The notes under the pieces: generated by a model | The model's database searches: none | What the model was told of the DNA's origin: nothing | Seen by the model: the letters and a program-made list of their open reading frames with translations, nothing else | Shown: positions 26,502 through 35,870 of the stretch, in pieces | Layout: the number at the start of each line of letters is the position of its first letter | Numbering within the stretch: the first letter of the stretch is position 1 | Position numbers and translations under genes: made by a program | Assembly (NCBI GenBank): GCA_963832245.1 | Contig: CAWHTG010000004.1 | Span: 2,046,001-2,110,000 of the forward strand | Direction of reading: 5' to 3' | Length of the DNA: 64,000 nucleotides | Source: JABDBE01 sp963832245 | GTDB lineage: Bacteria; Acidobacteriota; Terriglobia; Terriglobales; Acidobacteriaceae

Positions 26502-27658
26502 TTCGCGATGAGGTTCCTTTGTATTTCGGAAGTTCCGGAATAAAGTTTGCTGGCGATGGCATCCCGCAATTCGCGTTCGATTCCCTGTTCCACCATGTAG
26601 CCGTAGCCGCCGAACATCTGGATTGCGTCCTGGCAGTTCGCGACCAGAGCTTGGGAGACATACAACTTCGCGACTGCTGACTCCAACATCGCCGGCAGGT
26701 TGCGTTCCTTCAGCCACCCGATCCGATAGACCAGCGGCCGGCAGGTGTCCAAGCGAACCTTCATGTCAACGATGAGATTCGCGACCGACTGGAACTTGCC
26801 GATTGGCTTGCCAAATTGTTTGCGCGTCCGTGCGTGGTTGATCGACCGCTCCAGCTGTCTTCTCATCAACCCGAGATAGTTAGCCAGAATGCAGCCACGT
26901 TCCCATTCCATCGAAGATTCAAACACAGCGACACCCCGGCCTTCGCGACCCAGGCGGTTGGACACGGGCACTTCACAGTTGTCAAAGGTCACTTCGCCCA
27001 TAGGCGAAGTGCGCAGCCCCATTTTCTCGAGCTTCCTACTGATGAAAACGCCGGGCGTATTTCGTTCCACGAGGAATGCGGTAACGCCCATTGGGCCGAG
27101 GGCGGGATCGAGCGTGGCGTAAGCTGAGAAAAGATCGGCGACCTGGGCATTGGTGACAAAAGTTTTTGTCCCATTCAGAACGTAGCGATCTCCCTTGCGC
27201 TCGACGCGCGTACGCATGGCAAACACGTCGGAACCGGCATCAGGCTCCGATGCTGCGTTTGCTCCAATCCACTCGCCGCTTGACAGTCGAGGAAGATAGC
27301 GTTGCCGCTGCTCTTCCGTTCCGAAGAGCGAGATCGGCATGGTCGTGGTCCAAAGATGGGCGTTGATGGAGAAGAGCAGCCCCTGATCGCCCGACCCGTA
27401 GCCGAGACCCTCCATCACAGCGATCACGTCGGTAATTCCAAGTCCCAGACCACCGTACTGTGGAGACACCGGTAACCCCAGCACGCCGAACGCGGCGCAC
27501 TTCTTCCAGGCCTCGCGGCTGAACTCCTCCTCACGATCGCGCCGAATCAGATCTTTGTCGAGCTCAGTTCGGGCGAATTCGATGGCGCCGTCCTGAAGTT
27601 TCTGGCGTTCTTCTGAAAGTTCTGCTGTCAGTTGTGCGCCAATGGATGTTGCGGCCAA
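26486..27658 (-). CDS. Acyl-CoA dehydrogenase family protein, prolyl-carrier dehydrogenase-like
   Basis: About 390 residues, FAD-dependent acyl-CoA dehydrogenase fold (numbering from the TTG one codon upstream). A long block near 100-145 (S-I-N-A-H-L-W-T, A-N-A-A-S-E-P-D-A-G-S-D) and S-M-E-W-E-R-G-C-I-L-A at 250-260 resemble the PltE/RedW/CloN3 enzymes that oxidise prolyl-S-carrier to pyrrolyl-S-carrier. The usual C-terminal base in Y-E-G-T is replaced (Y374-S-G-T), while E254 sits where isovaleryl-CoA dehydrogenase has its base. A plain fatty-acid dehydrogenase is possible but isolated here. The TTG start at 27658 follows GGGAGG by five bases. Confidence 0.88.
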   Translation of the reverse strand: MAATSIGAQLTAELSEERQKLQDGAIEFARTELDKDLIRRDREEEFSREAWKKCAAFGVLGLPVSPQYGGLGLGITDVIAVMEGLGYGSGDQGLLFSINAHLWTTTMPISLFGTEEQRQRYLPRLSSGEWIGANAASEPDAGSDVFAMRTRVERKGDRYVLNGTKTFVTNAQVADLFSAYATLDPALGPMGVTAFLVERNTPGVFISRKLEKMGLRTSPMGEVTFDNCEVPVSNRLGREGRGVAVFESSMEWERGCILANYLGLMRRQLERSINHARTRKQFGKPIGKFQSVANLIVDMKVRLDTCRPLVYRIGWLKERNLPAMLESAVAKLYVSQALVANCQDAIQMFGGYGYMVEQGIERELRDAIASKLYSGTSEIQRNLIAKCLGL

Positions 27659-27663
27659 CAATG

Positions 27664-27669
27664 CCTCCC
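27664..27669 (-). promoter_or_regulatory. Ribosome binding site deciding the TTG start of the acyl-CoA dehydrogenase gene
   Basis: GGGAGG on the minus strand stands five bases before TTG at 27658 and two before an adjacent TTG at 27661. The spacing favours the inner one. Confidence 0.7.
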
Positions 27670-27745
27670 TAGGTCCTGATCCGTGGGCGTTCTTCGGTTA
27701 AGCAGACTGCCTTCTCAGCTTTCAAGCATCGGAAACAGAGCTGCT

Positions 27746-29287
27746 TCACTTCTGTTTCCGGGTATAGAGGCTAGCGCGCACGCCAAAAAAACGCTTTTCG
27801 TCAACCTTTGCGTAAGTCGCTTGCAAGGGCGCTCTTTCCCCTTCGTAGCTCGCGTACCAGGCGGGGTTATCGTGTAACGCCCAGGAAACTTCCCAGAGCC
27901 TATCGCACGCGGATAATTCCTTCACGAGGTCTTGTTGCGAAATAACTCGGAAAGGGGAAGGATGATCTGCCCGAGTAATCGTCCATTGCTGCTGAGGCCT
28001 GAAATAAGGAAGAAAGATGCCGCAGTCTCCTTGGTTGCTGTTACGTTCCACGTAAGTGAAGGCATCTCGCCAATTCTCCTTCCATTGCATGAAGTAATTG
28101 GCGCGGAGTGAATTAGCGCCGTACGTCAGGATCAACGCGACCAGGCCCCAACGCCAAGCGGCGGATCGTATTTCGGAGATTCCACACGCGACAAGCACGT
28201 AATAGGGCGCGGCGCAAAATGAAACATAACGGAAATTGTAAGGAATATGCAGGAAGTATCCTACTCCGATGATCGCAATGAGGGGCACTAACCAGAGCGT
28301 GCCGGCAATCACCATGCCCTCGCGATCAAGTCGCGCCGATGTACCAATCTCTTTTTTTGCTGTGAGCAACTTCTTCATAGCCAGCGCTAAGGCGGCGCCG
28401 AAGAAAAGCCCACCAAGCGCGAATGTCCACCACGGCGAGCTCTCCCGCAGCCCAGTAGGCTTCCCATTATCGAAAGTGTTCACAGCCGTCAGGAACGTAT
28501 ACGCGTGCACCGCCGAGAACTCGGCGTTCCCCGCAAATGTTTTGGAGGAGTCGGTCGCGGCGTGGACAACCCCACTTGCCAGCCAAGGGACGTAGAGGAC
28601 CACGATGATCGCCATACCCGCGAGGACCCAATAGTACGGGAGTGGGTAGCGCCTTCTGTAGATCGCAGCGGACAGCAATAGGGCCGCAATCACGAAAATG
28701 CTGAAGTAGTCCGTGTACAGCATGAGAACGCTTGAGGCGACAAACCCCCACCAATAAAGTGATCGCCTCTCGCGAAGCGCTCGCACGAATAGATAAGCGG
28801 AAGCAAGAACCAAAAAGTGGAACTGTGCGTAAGGGCGCGGCTCCTGGGCAAACATGATTGCCACTTGCGACACGGTTAACAGCAATGCGGAAAGAATTGC
28901 GGTCCGGCGATCAAAGAGGTATCTGGCCAAAAAGTAGAGCAGAACAACCGCCAGCGTACTGAACAATGCCGACAATAGTCGGGCTTGGAATACGCCAAAT
29001 CCAAACAGCCTGAACCAGCCGCGAAGAACCAGATAGTGCAGCGGGGGATGGACAAAATCCGCGACCAACTGACGGAACATTTCGCGCAGCGGCAACTGGC
29101 TCACGGTCATCGAGAAGGCCTCGTCGAAGCCCACACTTTCGTGGCTGATGTAAGCAACCCTCAGCGCAAACCCGAGCAGACAGACCGCTGCTGGCGCGAC
29201 CCATGCCATTTTCCACCAGGCGGCAGCCCCGAAAATGCCTTCGGTCGGCCTCGACGTTTCTCTGCGATTGAGTACAGCTTCTGTCAT
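27746..29287 (-). CDS. GT39/ArnT-like membrane glycosyltransferase
   Basis: 513 residues, about 10-12 helices. The first large outer loop contains V-G-F-D-E-A-F, the Asp-Glu of GT-C enzymes that use polyprenyl-phosphate sugars, and F-V-H-P-P-L-H-Y follows, a hallmark of the PMT_2 family. The enzyme should move a sugar from a lipid-phosphate donor to a glycan or lipid outside the membrane. ATGA overlap with the spermidine synthase-like gene at 29284-29287. An 84-bp gap separates it from the acyl-CoA dehydrogenase gene. Confidence 0.87.
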   Translation of the reverse strand: MTEAVLNRRETSRPTEGIFGAAAWWKMAWVAPAAVCLLGFALRVAYISHESVGFDEAFSMTVSQLPLREMFRQLVADFVHPPLHYLVLRGWFRLFGFGVFQARLLSALFSTLAVVLLYFLARYLFDRRTAILSALLLTVSQVAIMFAQEPRPYAQFHFLVLASAYLFVRALRERRSLYWWGFVASSVLMLYTDYFSIFVIAALLLSAAIYRRRYPLPYYWVLAGMAIIVVLYVPWLASGVVHAATDSSKTFAGNAEFSAVHAYTFLTAVNTFDNGKPTGLRESSPWWTFALGGLFFGAALALAMKKLLTAKKEIGTSARLDREGMVIAGTLWLVPLIAIIGVGYFLHIPYNFRYVSFCAAPYYVLVACGISEIRSAAWRWGLVALILTYGANSLRANYFMQWKENWRDAFTYVERNSNQGDCGIFLPYFRPQQQWTITRADHPSPFRVISQQDLVKELSACDRLWEVSWALHDNPAWYASYEGERAPLQATYAKVDEKRFFGVRASLYTRKQK

Positions 29288-31512
29288 GGCTGGGGCTTTT
29301 GAAGGAGTGCTGTAGAGAGTCGCGTGGGTACCAGCAAGCGAGATAAAAAGGGAGTGGTCCGCACCAAAAAGTACTCATTTGCCGGACGATCGTCCTGCAA
29401 GGCTGGAGTATCGGGAGAACGCGCCATCAGCTCGTCGAGAGAAGATTCGGTGTTCAGCACCGCAGCAAACTGAAGTTCCGGGGTGGACTGCGGACCCCAC
29501 TCTATTAGGTCCTGAATTGCCGTTGCCGGCATACGTTGCACCAATTCGCTGGGCGTGCGGTTTGGAATGGGCTCGTTGCTGGCCAGGAAATGCAGCCGGG
29601 CGCCGCCCATCACAGAATGAAAGATGCGCACATAAGCGAAGGAGTCCCGCAAGGCGCGAGCCACTGCCGATTGAACCACGGCATCACCGTAGGGCAGCCA
29701 CTGTTGCAGGATCCCTCCCGGCGGCAGGTGCCGTTTGACGGCGGAGTAGAACTCTTTCGAATACAAGAGACTTGAGCCCGCGGCTTCCACCGGGGGTGGA
29801 GGGTCTAGCGTGATCACGTCGTACATCTCCGAAGTCCGTTCCAAATACCGCCGGCCGTCGTCGATAACCACGTGCGATAAAGGAGAGCGCATCACCTGCG
29901 CTCCATCAGAATAGTAATAGCTGAACACTCTTGGCACGCTGGGCACCAACTCCACAGCTGTGGTCGAAATGTTCCAGGAAAGCAACGAACGATACGTGGT
30001 GCCCATACCAAAGCAAATGACCAAAGCCTTCTGCGGAGGATGTTGGAGATGTGCCAGCGGCAAATGTGCCATCAGCTTGGTATTAGGAGTGAAGTACGTC
30101 ATTCCCTCGCCATTGACCAGCAACCGTTTCTGTCCGCCTTCGCCGGTGGCGATCACCGTGGCCGTGTTATCCCGCAAAACCTCCCGGCGGCCAAATTGGC
30201 TTTCGTAGCCCCGGCCAAGAAGCACGAACACCAGTGCCAGCAGCGCGAGGGAATAAGAAAAGATTGGCTGCCATGTGGCTTTCTGTTTCGATTCTGCGAT
30301 CGACAGTGTCGCTCTCGAACTAACCCCGATGATGAGCCAGGGCAGCGCGAACGCAAATGTTACCCAGCGTTCACTGATGAAAGGCAGAAGCAAGAACCCC
30401 GACAACAATGGGCCGACGATGCAGCCCACAACATTTACCGCGTAGGCAGTGCCGGCCTTCTGGGGATTTCCCCCAGACCAGCGCTCGACAAGCATTGGGG
30501 TCACAAAACCCAGAAGCCCGGAGAACGGGGCGATCCCCAGCAACATCCGCAGTAACGGATGGAGGTGAAATTGCGGGCTGGCGGTCACCACAGAGAACAC
30601 CGCGGATAATCCAAGCATCACCCAGAGCAGTTGACTCTGCGGCTTATGGTTGCGACTCCGATGGCGATAGATTTGCGACCCGACGAACGTGGATGCCAAG
30701 TATAAGCCGAGGATGGCCGCAAAAGTGTACACCACCTGTCCGCGGTATGGCGTGAATTGACGAATCCACACCACCTCGATGCCCATGCTGGTACATCCGG
30801 TAGCAAACAGCAGGGGGAGTGATCGGTGGTCAAGCCCAGCGGCCCCGTGTCTGACGGAAACGGTCGCCCCGTCATCAGGGGACGTTCTCTCCTGGTGCCT
30901 GAACCTGAGTGAAACGGCCAGGGCCATGCCCGCCAACAAGATATTCAACACCGCGGCGACCTTGAGCGTGCCATGAAAGCCTGCAACCTCAATCAGAAGC
31001 AGCGGCACGATCGCACCAGCCACCGCGCCAAGAACATTTGCCAGGTAAAGATAGCTGAACGATCGCGGTGCCTCTTTAGGAAAGCTGTTTCGGATAGCAA
31101 GCATCGCGATTGGAATAGTTGCCCCCATGCAGGCGCACCAGGGAATTAAAGTGAGCGCGACCCAAGTGCCGGAGGCTAGGTAATAAGTCACAGAAGAAGA
31201 AAGAGAGAGGTTCGCGAGCACACTGCGCCCCACCCCCAGCTGATAGGGAACCAGAATGGCCGACACCCCAATCAAGAACTCTGCCAGCGCATAAAGTCGT
31301 AACGGGGAAAAGTTAATCTTCACCTCGTAGTGCCGGATCAGATAGCCGCTTCCCCATGAACCCAGTCCGAGGCCGGCCATGAACATGGAGATCACAATCG
31401 AGACCATGGCGCTAGTCACCCCAAATTGCGCCATCGCCAACCTAAGCCAGACTATTTCGTACAGGATGCTGCAAAATCCCGATACAAAAAAGAACGCAAG
31501 AAACCAAAGCAT
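29284..31512 (-). CDS. Fused MFS-like / spermidine synthase-like membrane protein
   Basis: 742 residues. An N-terminal transporter-like bundle (about 1-440) begins with F-F-V-S-G-F-C-S-I-L-Y-E-I-V-W, and a C-terminal Rossmann domain resembles polyamine aminopropyltransferases. There, V-I-C-F-G-M-G-T-T replaces the canonical G-G-G-D-G, E-L-V-P follows, and T-L-D-P-P-P-P fills the active-site loop. The Gly/Asp changes make true spermidine synthesis doubtful. The substrate is unknown. Such fusions recur in acidobacterial and deltaproteobacterial genomes. Strong ribosome site (GAGGAG) before the ATG. ATGA coupling to the GT39 gene suggests a glycan-related role. Confidence 0.85.
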   Translation of the reverse strand: MLWFLAFFFVSGFCSILYEIVWLRLAMAQFGVTSAMVSIVISMFMAGLGLGSWGSGYLIRHYEVKINFSPLRLYALAEFLIGVSAILVPYQLGVGRSVLANLSLSSSVTYYLASGTWVALTLIPWCACMGATIPIAMLAIRNSFPKEAPRSFSYLYLANVLGAVAGAIVPLLLIEVAGFHGTLKVAAVLNILLAGMALAVSLRFRHQERTSPDDGATVSVRHGAAGLDHRSLPLLFATGCTSMGIEVVWIRQFTPYRGQVVYTFAAILGLYLASTFVGSQIYRHRSRNHKPQSQLLWVMLGLSAVFSVVTASPQFHLHPLLRMLLGIAPFSGLLGFVTPMLVERWSGGNPQKAGTAYAVNVVGCIVGPLLSGFLLLPFISERWVTFAFALPWLIIGVSSRATLSIAESKQKATWQPIFSYSLALLALVFVLLGRGYESQFGRREVLRDNTATVIATGEGGQKRLLVNGEGMTYFTPNTKLMAHLPLAHLQHPPQKALVICFGMGTTYRSLLSWNISTTAVELVPSVPRVFSYYYSDGAQVMRSPLSHVVIDDGRRYLERTSEMYDVITLDPPPPVEAAGSSLLYSKEFYSAVKRHLPPGGILQQWLPYGDAVVQSAVARALRDSFAYVRIFHSVMGGARLHFLASNEPIPNRTPSELVQRMPATAIQDLIEWGPQSTPELQFAAVLNTESSLDELMARSPDTPALQDDRPANEYFLVRTTPFLSRLLVPTRLSTALLQKPQP

Positions 31513-31635
31513 GGGTCTCCTCTCAGAATCCTGAGTGCTTAAACGAAATTGCGACGAAATGGGGATCTTCCCGACGCTTGCCTTTTTCGGGAAACCAAAC
31601 GAGATGAGGTGCCAATTTCAACATTGGTTAGGACC

Positions 31636-32913
31636 TTATCGCCCCGGTCGATTGGACTTGGATCGATTGTCTGGATCGCCTGAACGAGCAGTAGCTAAAC
31701 CTGCATCGGTTAAGGTCACCTTCTGCGCAGATCCAACCAGGTATTGATTGATGGCATCCGCAGCGATCCTGTGCCCCTCTGGCGACCAATGCTCATCGTC
31801 AGGGTAATAGGGCAGGATTCCTTCTTTCACGGCGTCCAAGAGGCGAGGAGTTAAATCCAAATATCCGATGTCCGGAGAAATCGAAGCCGCTGCATTCTCT
31901 AGACGCTCGGACATGTTGTTAGGCACCCAGTTGCCGCATTCCGACTCGGGGGGAAAGCTGCAAAATGGGCGGAGTACTCTGAATTTGCTCGGCACGAACA
32001 CGAAGACTAATCGAGATCCCTGAGCGGCCAAGAGCCGGTAGGCGTCCGCCAGCGTGTCTGCTGTGTCGTCAAGGGCAGTGAGATCTTCTTTCGTAAGAGG
32101 CTTCGAAGGATAAATGAAATAGACCGATGCTTGTTGGCCGTTGGGTGTTTGCAGAAGCGCAGAACGCTGTTTGCCCGGCCGCTTGGCCGGGGGCGAAATC
32201 AAGTACTTGACCTCGTATAGGGCGCTGCGGGTGAATGAACGCGCGACAAAGGCACGCCAGAAGCTCGGGGTGTCACGCATTGCCTGTCGATACCCCATTA
32301 CATCCTGCAGGTCGTTGCCTTCGAAAAACATCCAAACGACCGTGCGCGGCCTCAGCGGCAGTCCATAGCGCTTCAAGACGACCAATTCCTCTAGAGGGCC
32401 GTAAGCAGATTGCCCAAGGTTAGCAACCACTTTTCCTCTAAGTTGCGCAAGGATAGAAGTCATCAGTTGCTCATTACGGACAGTCAAGCCCTCGACGAAC
32501 GAATCTCCGATCACGACTGTATCGGAACTTTTCAAGTCGACCTGATTGCGGAAACCGTGCTGATCGTACTTCACGTCCCATTGATACGGCGTCATGTCGG
32601 AGCGAGGAATTTGAAACAGCGAGGCGGCGTCGCCCCCTAAAGACGCGCCGGTCTGATGCGCATGCGCTCGGTGAATATGCAACAACTCGGGATCGAAGAT
32701 GTTCGGCGCCCACCACGCATGGCTTGGCCCAATCAGGGTTCGATAGTCCAGAACGTCAATCAAAGCGGGGAACTCAATGAGAAACAGAGTGAAAATGAAA
32801 GATGAGACGATCAATAACAGACGGCGGGCAGTCTTGGATTTCATCACCACGGTGCGCTGCCTTCCTGGCGACAAACTGGCGTCCAGAGTCGCTTGTACGG
32901 TTCTAGTGATCAT
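31636..32913 (-). CDS. SGNH-family periplasmic protein, AlgX-like
   Basis: 425 residues. A signal anchor (about 30-48) follows an N-terminal stretch that may be shortened to a start at M24 (32844). The SGNH motifs are V-I-G-D-S-F at 134-139, G-N-D-L near 200, and D-D-E-H-W-S-P-E-G-H-R near the end. The layout fits alginate O-acetyltransferase-like AlgX/AlgJ proteins better than secreted lipases. No MBOAT gene is adjacent, so it may draw on MBOAT 1 or 2, or work alone. It is transcribed with the genes on either side but has 123 bp downstream and 94 bp upstream gaps. Confidence 0.82.
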   Translation of the reverse strand: MITRTVQATLDASLSPGRQRTVVMKSKTARRLLLIVSSFIFTLFLIEFPALIDVLDYRTLIGPSHAWWAPNIFDPELLHIHRAHAHQTGASLGGDAASLFQIPRSDMTPYQWDVKYDQHGFRNQVDLKSSDTVVIGDSFVEGLTVRNEQLMTSILAQLRGKVVANLGQSAYGPLEELVVLKRYGLPLRPRTVVWMFFEGNDLQDVMGYRQAMRDTPSFWRAFVARSFTRSALYEVKYLISPPAKRPGKQRSALLQTPNGQQASVYFIYPSKPLTKEDLTALDDTADTLADAYRLLAAQGSRLVFVFVPSKFRVLRPFCSFPPESECGNWVPNNMSERLENAAASISPDIGYLDLTPRLLDAVKEGILPYYPDDEHWSPEGHRIAADAINQYLVGSAQKVTLTDAGLATARSGDPDNRSKSNRPGR

Positions 32914-33007
32914 GCGTTAGCCAGTTAAGTTCGTACGTAATGGCTAGAATCGGGGCGACGATGAAAACGGCTGGCGATTTCGCAGCTCCGGACTGGCCAA
33001 GAATTGA

Positions 33008-34595
33008 CTAGTCCATATCTGATGAAGAATAGTCGACAGAGAGCACTGGACTGGCCGGAAGACGACTTAGGCCTCGTTCGCCGCCTGCGCGCACTGGTAC
33101 AGGCTGGATCCGCGGAGGTTCAGCGTAAGCCGGACGCTGAATGTTTTTTGCTGCTGGGGACGCTTGCTCTTCGCGCTTCTCTTCGTGATATTCGGGTTCG
33201 GTGTTGATGGCCCACAGGTCATGCTTGGCTCCAAGGATGTTTTGCACGGCGCAGGAAGCCGTCATCATCGAGTGGTCCTGGTTGTTGTATTTGTGCATTC
33301 CGTTACGGCCGACTACTTGAAGATTAGGCAAGGTGGATTCGATATAGCGGCGGATGATTTCTATTTGCTTCGTCCATCCGTTGTCGTACATCGGATAGGC
33401 TTTGGGCATGCGCACGACGGCGCCGTCCTCGATTTCTTCGGGTCGTGCCAGCCGGAGTTCTCCAATTTCGCGCTTGGCTAATTCGATCAATTTCTCGTCA
33501 GGGCTCGACCACAGATCGTCGTTCTCGAAGACAAAATATTCCATCCCGAGACAAGTCTTGTTTGCGTCGGGTACCATCTTCGGCGACCAGTTCTTGAAAT
33601 TCTGGATTCGTCCTACCCGAACGTTGGGTTCGTGAATGTAGATCCAGTTGTCGGGCATCACATCTTTGCGATTTACCACCAGGCTCACAATCAGGAAATC
33701 GCGATAACGGAGACGCTCGGCGGCCTGGCGTACCTCTTTCGGGGCCGGTGGATCCAGCGCTTTAATCAGTTCGCGAATGGGCATAGAACTGATGAAGTGG
33801 GTCGCATTGAAACGTTCGGGGCCGTTGGGACCGCTGGATTCGAGCGCTAAAACTTTCTTTCCGTCGTGAATAATCCGTTGTACCGGGCGTTCCATTACTA
33901 CAGGGTAACCTCGCTTGCGAAGCAGATCGGTCATGGTCTCCCACATCTGGCCCGGGCCGCGCTCGGGATACTGGAAGCTATTGATCAAGGTTTTGACTTT
34001 GGTTTTCTTCTGCTTGAACAGGGCGTTGCGCACCGCTGTAGTCAGCGAGAGGCCCTGGATCCGCTGCGCAGCCCATTCCGCTCGAATTTCCGTGCAGGGG
34101 ACGCCCCAGACTTTCTCGGTGTAAGTCTTAAAGAAGTATCTCGTAGAGCCGCTTGCCAAAGCGGTTAGAAACCCATTGCTCGAGGTTCTGTTCGTTGTGG
34201 TAATAGAACAGACGCGAGCGCAGATAGCTGAAAACAATTCGGACCGTATCAATGAGCCCAAGACCAAAGAATGCATTCTTTGCCTTCAGCGGATAATAGA
34301 AAAACTTCTTGCGATAGTAGATCCGGGAAAGGCGTGGCCTTTGGAGGAATTTGTCGCCGAGGACTTCCTGCCAAATCTGATTGACCTCATCCCATTTGGT
34401 GAAAAAACGGTGACCGCCGATGTCAAAGAGATAGCCCTTGTAGTTGACCGTGCGAGAGATGCCGCCGACAGTCTTGTCGGCTTCGAGCACAACTGCGGGA
34501 ACATTGTGCTTGGAAAGCTCATAGGCGGCCGTCAGGCCGGCGGGTCCTGCGCCGATTATGGCAACACTGCGTTGCTCTGGTGTAGCAAGCGCCAT
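33008..34595 (-). pseudogene. FAD-dependent amine-oxidase/UGM-like protein, single-base frameshift
   Basis: The N-terminal part (34595 to 34128) has the FAD motif G-A-G-P-A-G, the V-G-G-I-S-R-T block and G-G-H-R-F-F, and runs to G-K-R-L-Y-E-I-L-L-stop. The rest (from about 34136 to 33008, other frame) continues as F-F-K-T-Y-T-E-K-V-W-G-V-P. Removing one base at about 34137 (A on the minus strand in GATACTT) turns I-L-L-stop into I-F-F-K and restores one protein of about 520 residues. The family includes UDP-galactopyranose mutase-like and protoporphyrinogen-oxidase-like proteins often found in glycan clusters. The last about 50 residues are Pro/Ala/Arg-rich and not conserved in style. Either the gene is newly broken or the base is an assembly error. 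Confidence 0.85.
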
Positions 34596-34664
34596 GAAAT
34601 TATTCCTCGTTGGGCAATCTTGATCAGAGGAGGGAAGTTAAAATTACGGTTGTTCGAGTAAAAT

Positions 34665-35579
34665 TCAAACTCTTGCGTAGAAGCCCTCGGGCTGACGCCG
34701 CATTTTTCGAATAAAGCGCCGCGCCGCGATATAGGCCGCGAATTTCGTCGTAAATAGCATTCGGAGGCTGGCAGGGTGACGGACATAGTGAGCATCAGCC
34801 CGGGGAAGGGCGAATGGGTCGGCATCGGGTTCGACGATCCCCGCAGCGGTGGCGCATGCTCCGCGAAAATTTCCTAAGACCAGAGCTCGCAGGATGGGAC
34901 TCCAACGGCCGTAGGGATAAGCGAAAAATTCAACCTGGCACGCTGTTTGTTCTTCGATGTCAGCTTTGCTGCCGCAAATTTCCAGCTCTGCTTCCTCCAC
35001 GGACAAACTGGTGAGGTCTGCGTGGTGGATTCCATGGGCGCCGATTTTAAATCCGTCCTGCACAAGCTCATTGACTTGCTTCCAATCGAGGAGGGCATCC
35101 TCGTCTACCCAGGCGGGTTGACTCGGCCAGCAATTCGACTTGCCACAATAGCCGGTGGGCAGGAAAACCGTCGCGGGAAGTCGCAAGCGCCGCAGCACGG
35201 GTGCGGCAGCCGTGTAGAAATCGCGAAAGCCGTCGTCGAAGGTCAAAACCACAGCTCGCTCGGGCAAGGGCGTGCGTCCGGCCAGCGCGGCCACGATTTC
35301 GCCTAGCGGCACCACACGGACATTGGCTTTGAGCCACTCCATCTGCTCGGTAAAGAGGCTGGGAGAAACTTTCAGGTGAGAATCTCCCCAGGAGATCGAG
35401 TGGTAGGTCAGGATCACCGGATATTGGTCAGCATCCATAAGTTCAGATGGAACTTCGCGGGCCATCGCCACCGGCGTGCGGAAAAATGAGCCGCCGAGCG
35501 CGAGAATTTTTTGCAGAAACATGAGGGAGAAAAAGGGATAGAAAGGTTTTAATCTCTCGGCTGTCTTAGGCCATGGCAA
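34665..35579 (-). CDS. Polysaccharide deacetylase (NodB homology)
   Basis: 304 residues from TTG at 35579; ATG at 35522 (20th codon) is an alternative, and neither has a clear ribosome site. Catalytic and metal motifs are L-T-F-D-D-G at 112-117, H182-x3-H186 in A-H-G-I-H-H, and F-A-Y-P-Y-G-R. The enzyme removes N- or O-acetyl groups from a polysaccharide or lipid-linked sugar. The N-terminal 40 residues may form a membrane anchor. The TTG start would overlap the small membrane protein gene by 14 bp. Confidence 0.88.
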   Translation of the reverse strand: MPWPKTAERLKPFYPFFSLMFLQKILALGGSFFRTPVAMAREVPSELMDADQYPVILTYHSISWGDSHLKVSPSLFTEQMEWLKANVRVVPLGEIVAALAGRTPLPERAVVLTFDDGFRDFYTAAAPVLRRLRLPATVFLPTGYCGKSNCWPSQPAWVDEDALLDWKQVNELVQDGFKIGAHGIHHADLTSLSVEEAELEICGSKADIEEQTACQVEFFAYPYGRWSPILRALVLGNFRGACATAAGIVEPDADPFALPRADAHYVRHPASLRMLFTTKFAAYIAARRFIRKMRRQPEGFYARV

Positions 35580-35856
35580 CTTTGTTGTAGACCGCGCCGA
35601 GCACTACGCCAACGAGAAAGCCAACGATGAACGCATAGACAAAGCCGATGATGCTTCCGAGAAACGTAACGCGATAGCCGGGAAAGAAGTTCGAAAGCAG
35701 AAACAAATGTGCTCCCACGTGTGGACCACCTTTTAGCACGAGGAAGTTGGTGATCAGGAACAGTCCTACTCCCGACAAGAAGCCGAGGACAATTCCCAGG
35801 AGTTTGGAGTTCAGCAGTATTACCGCTTTTTCGATTTGTTCTTCTTCGGCTTCCAT
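35566..35856 (-). CDS. Small membrane protein, tandem paralogue B
   Basis: 96 residues from the ATG at 35856, chosen because AGGAG lies about ten bases upstream; a longer frame from GTG at 35943 runs back into the preceding gene. Two hydrophobic helices flank a loop with L-S-N-F-F-P-G-Y, followed by F-L-G-S-I-I-G-F-V-Y. It is alignable with its upstream neighbour (35871-36311). Acidic Glu-rich N-terminus (M-E-A-E-E-E-Q). Function unknown. Confidence 0.7.
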   Translation of the reverse strand: MEAEEEQIEKAVILLNSKLLGIVLGFLSGVGLFLITNFLVLKGGPHVGAHLFLLSNFFPGYRVTFLGSIIGFVYAFIVGFLVGVVLGAVYNKVAMA

Positions 35857-35870
35857 GACTAAGGCTTCTC

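Noticed and set aside
26502..26717. N-terminal extension of MBOAT 2
   Set aside because: It runs inside the dehydrogenase gene, lacks similarity to the paralogue, and ATG 26501 matches the paralogue's length.
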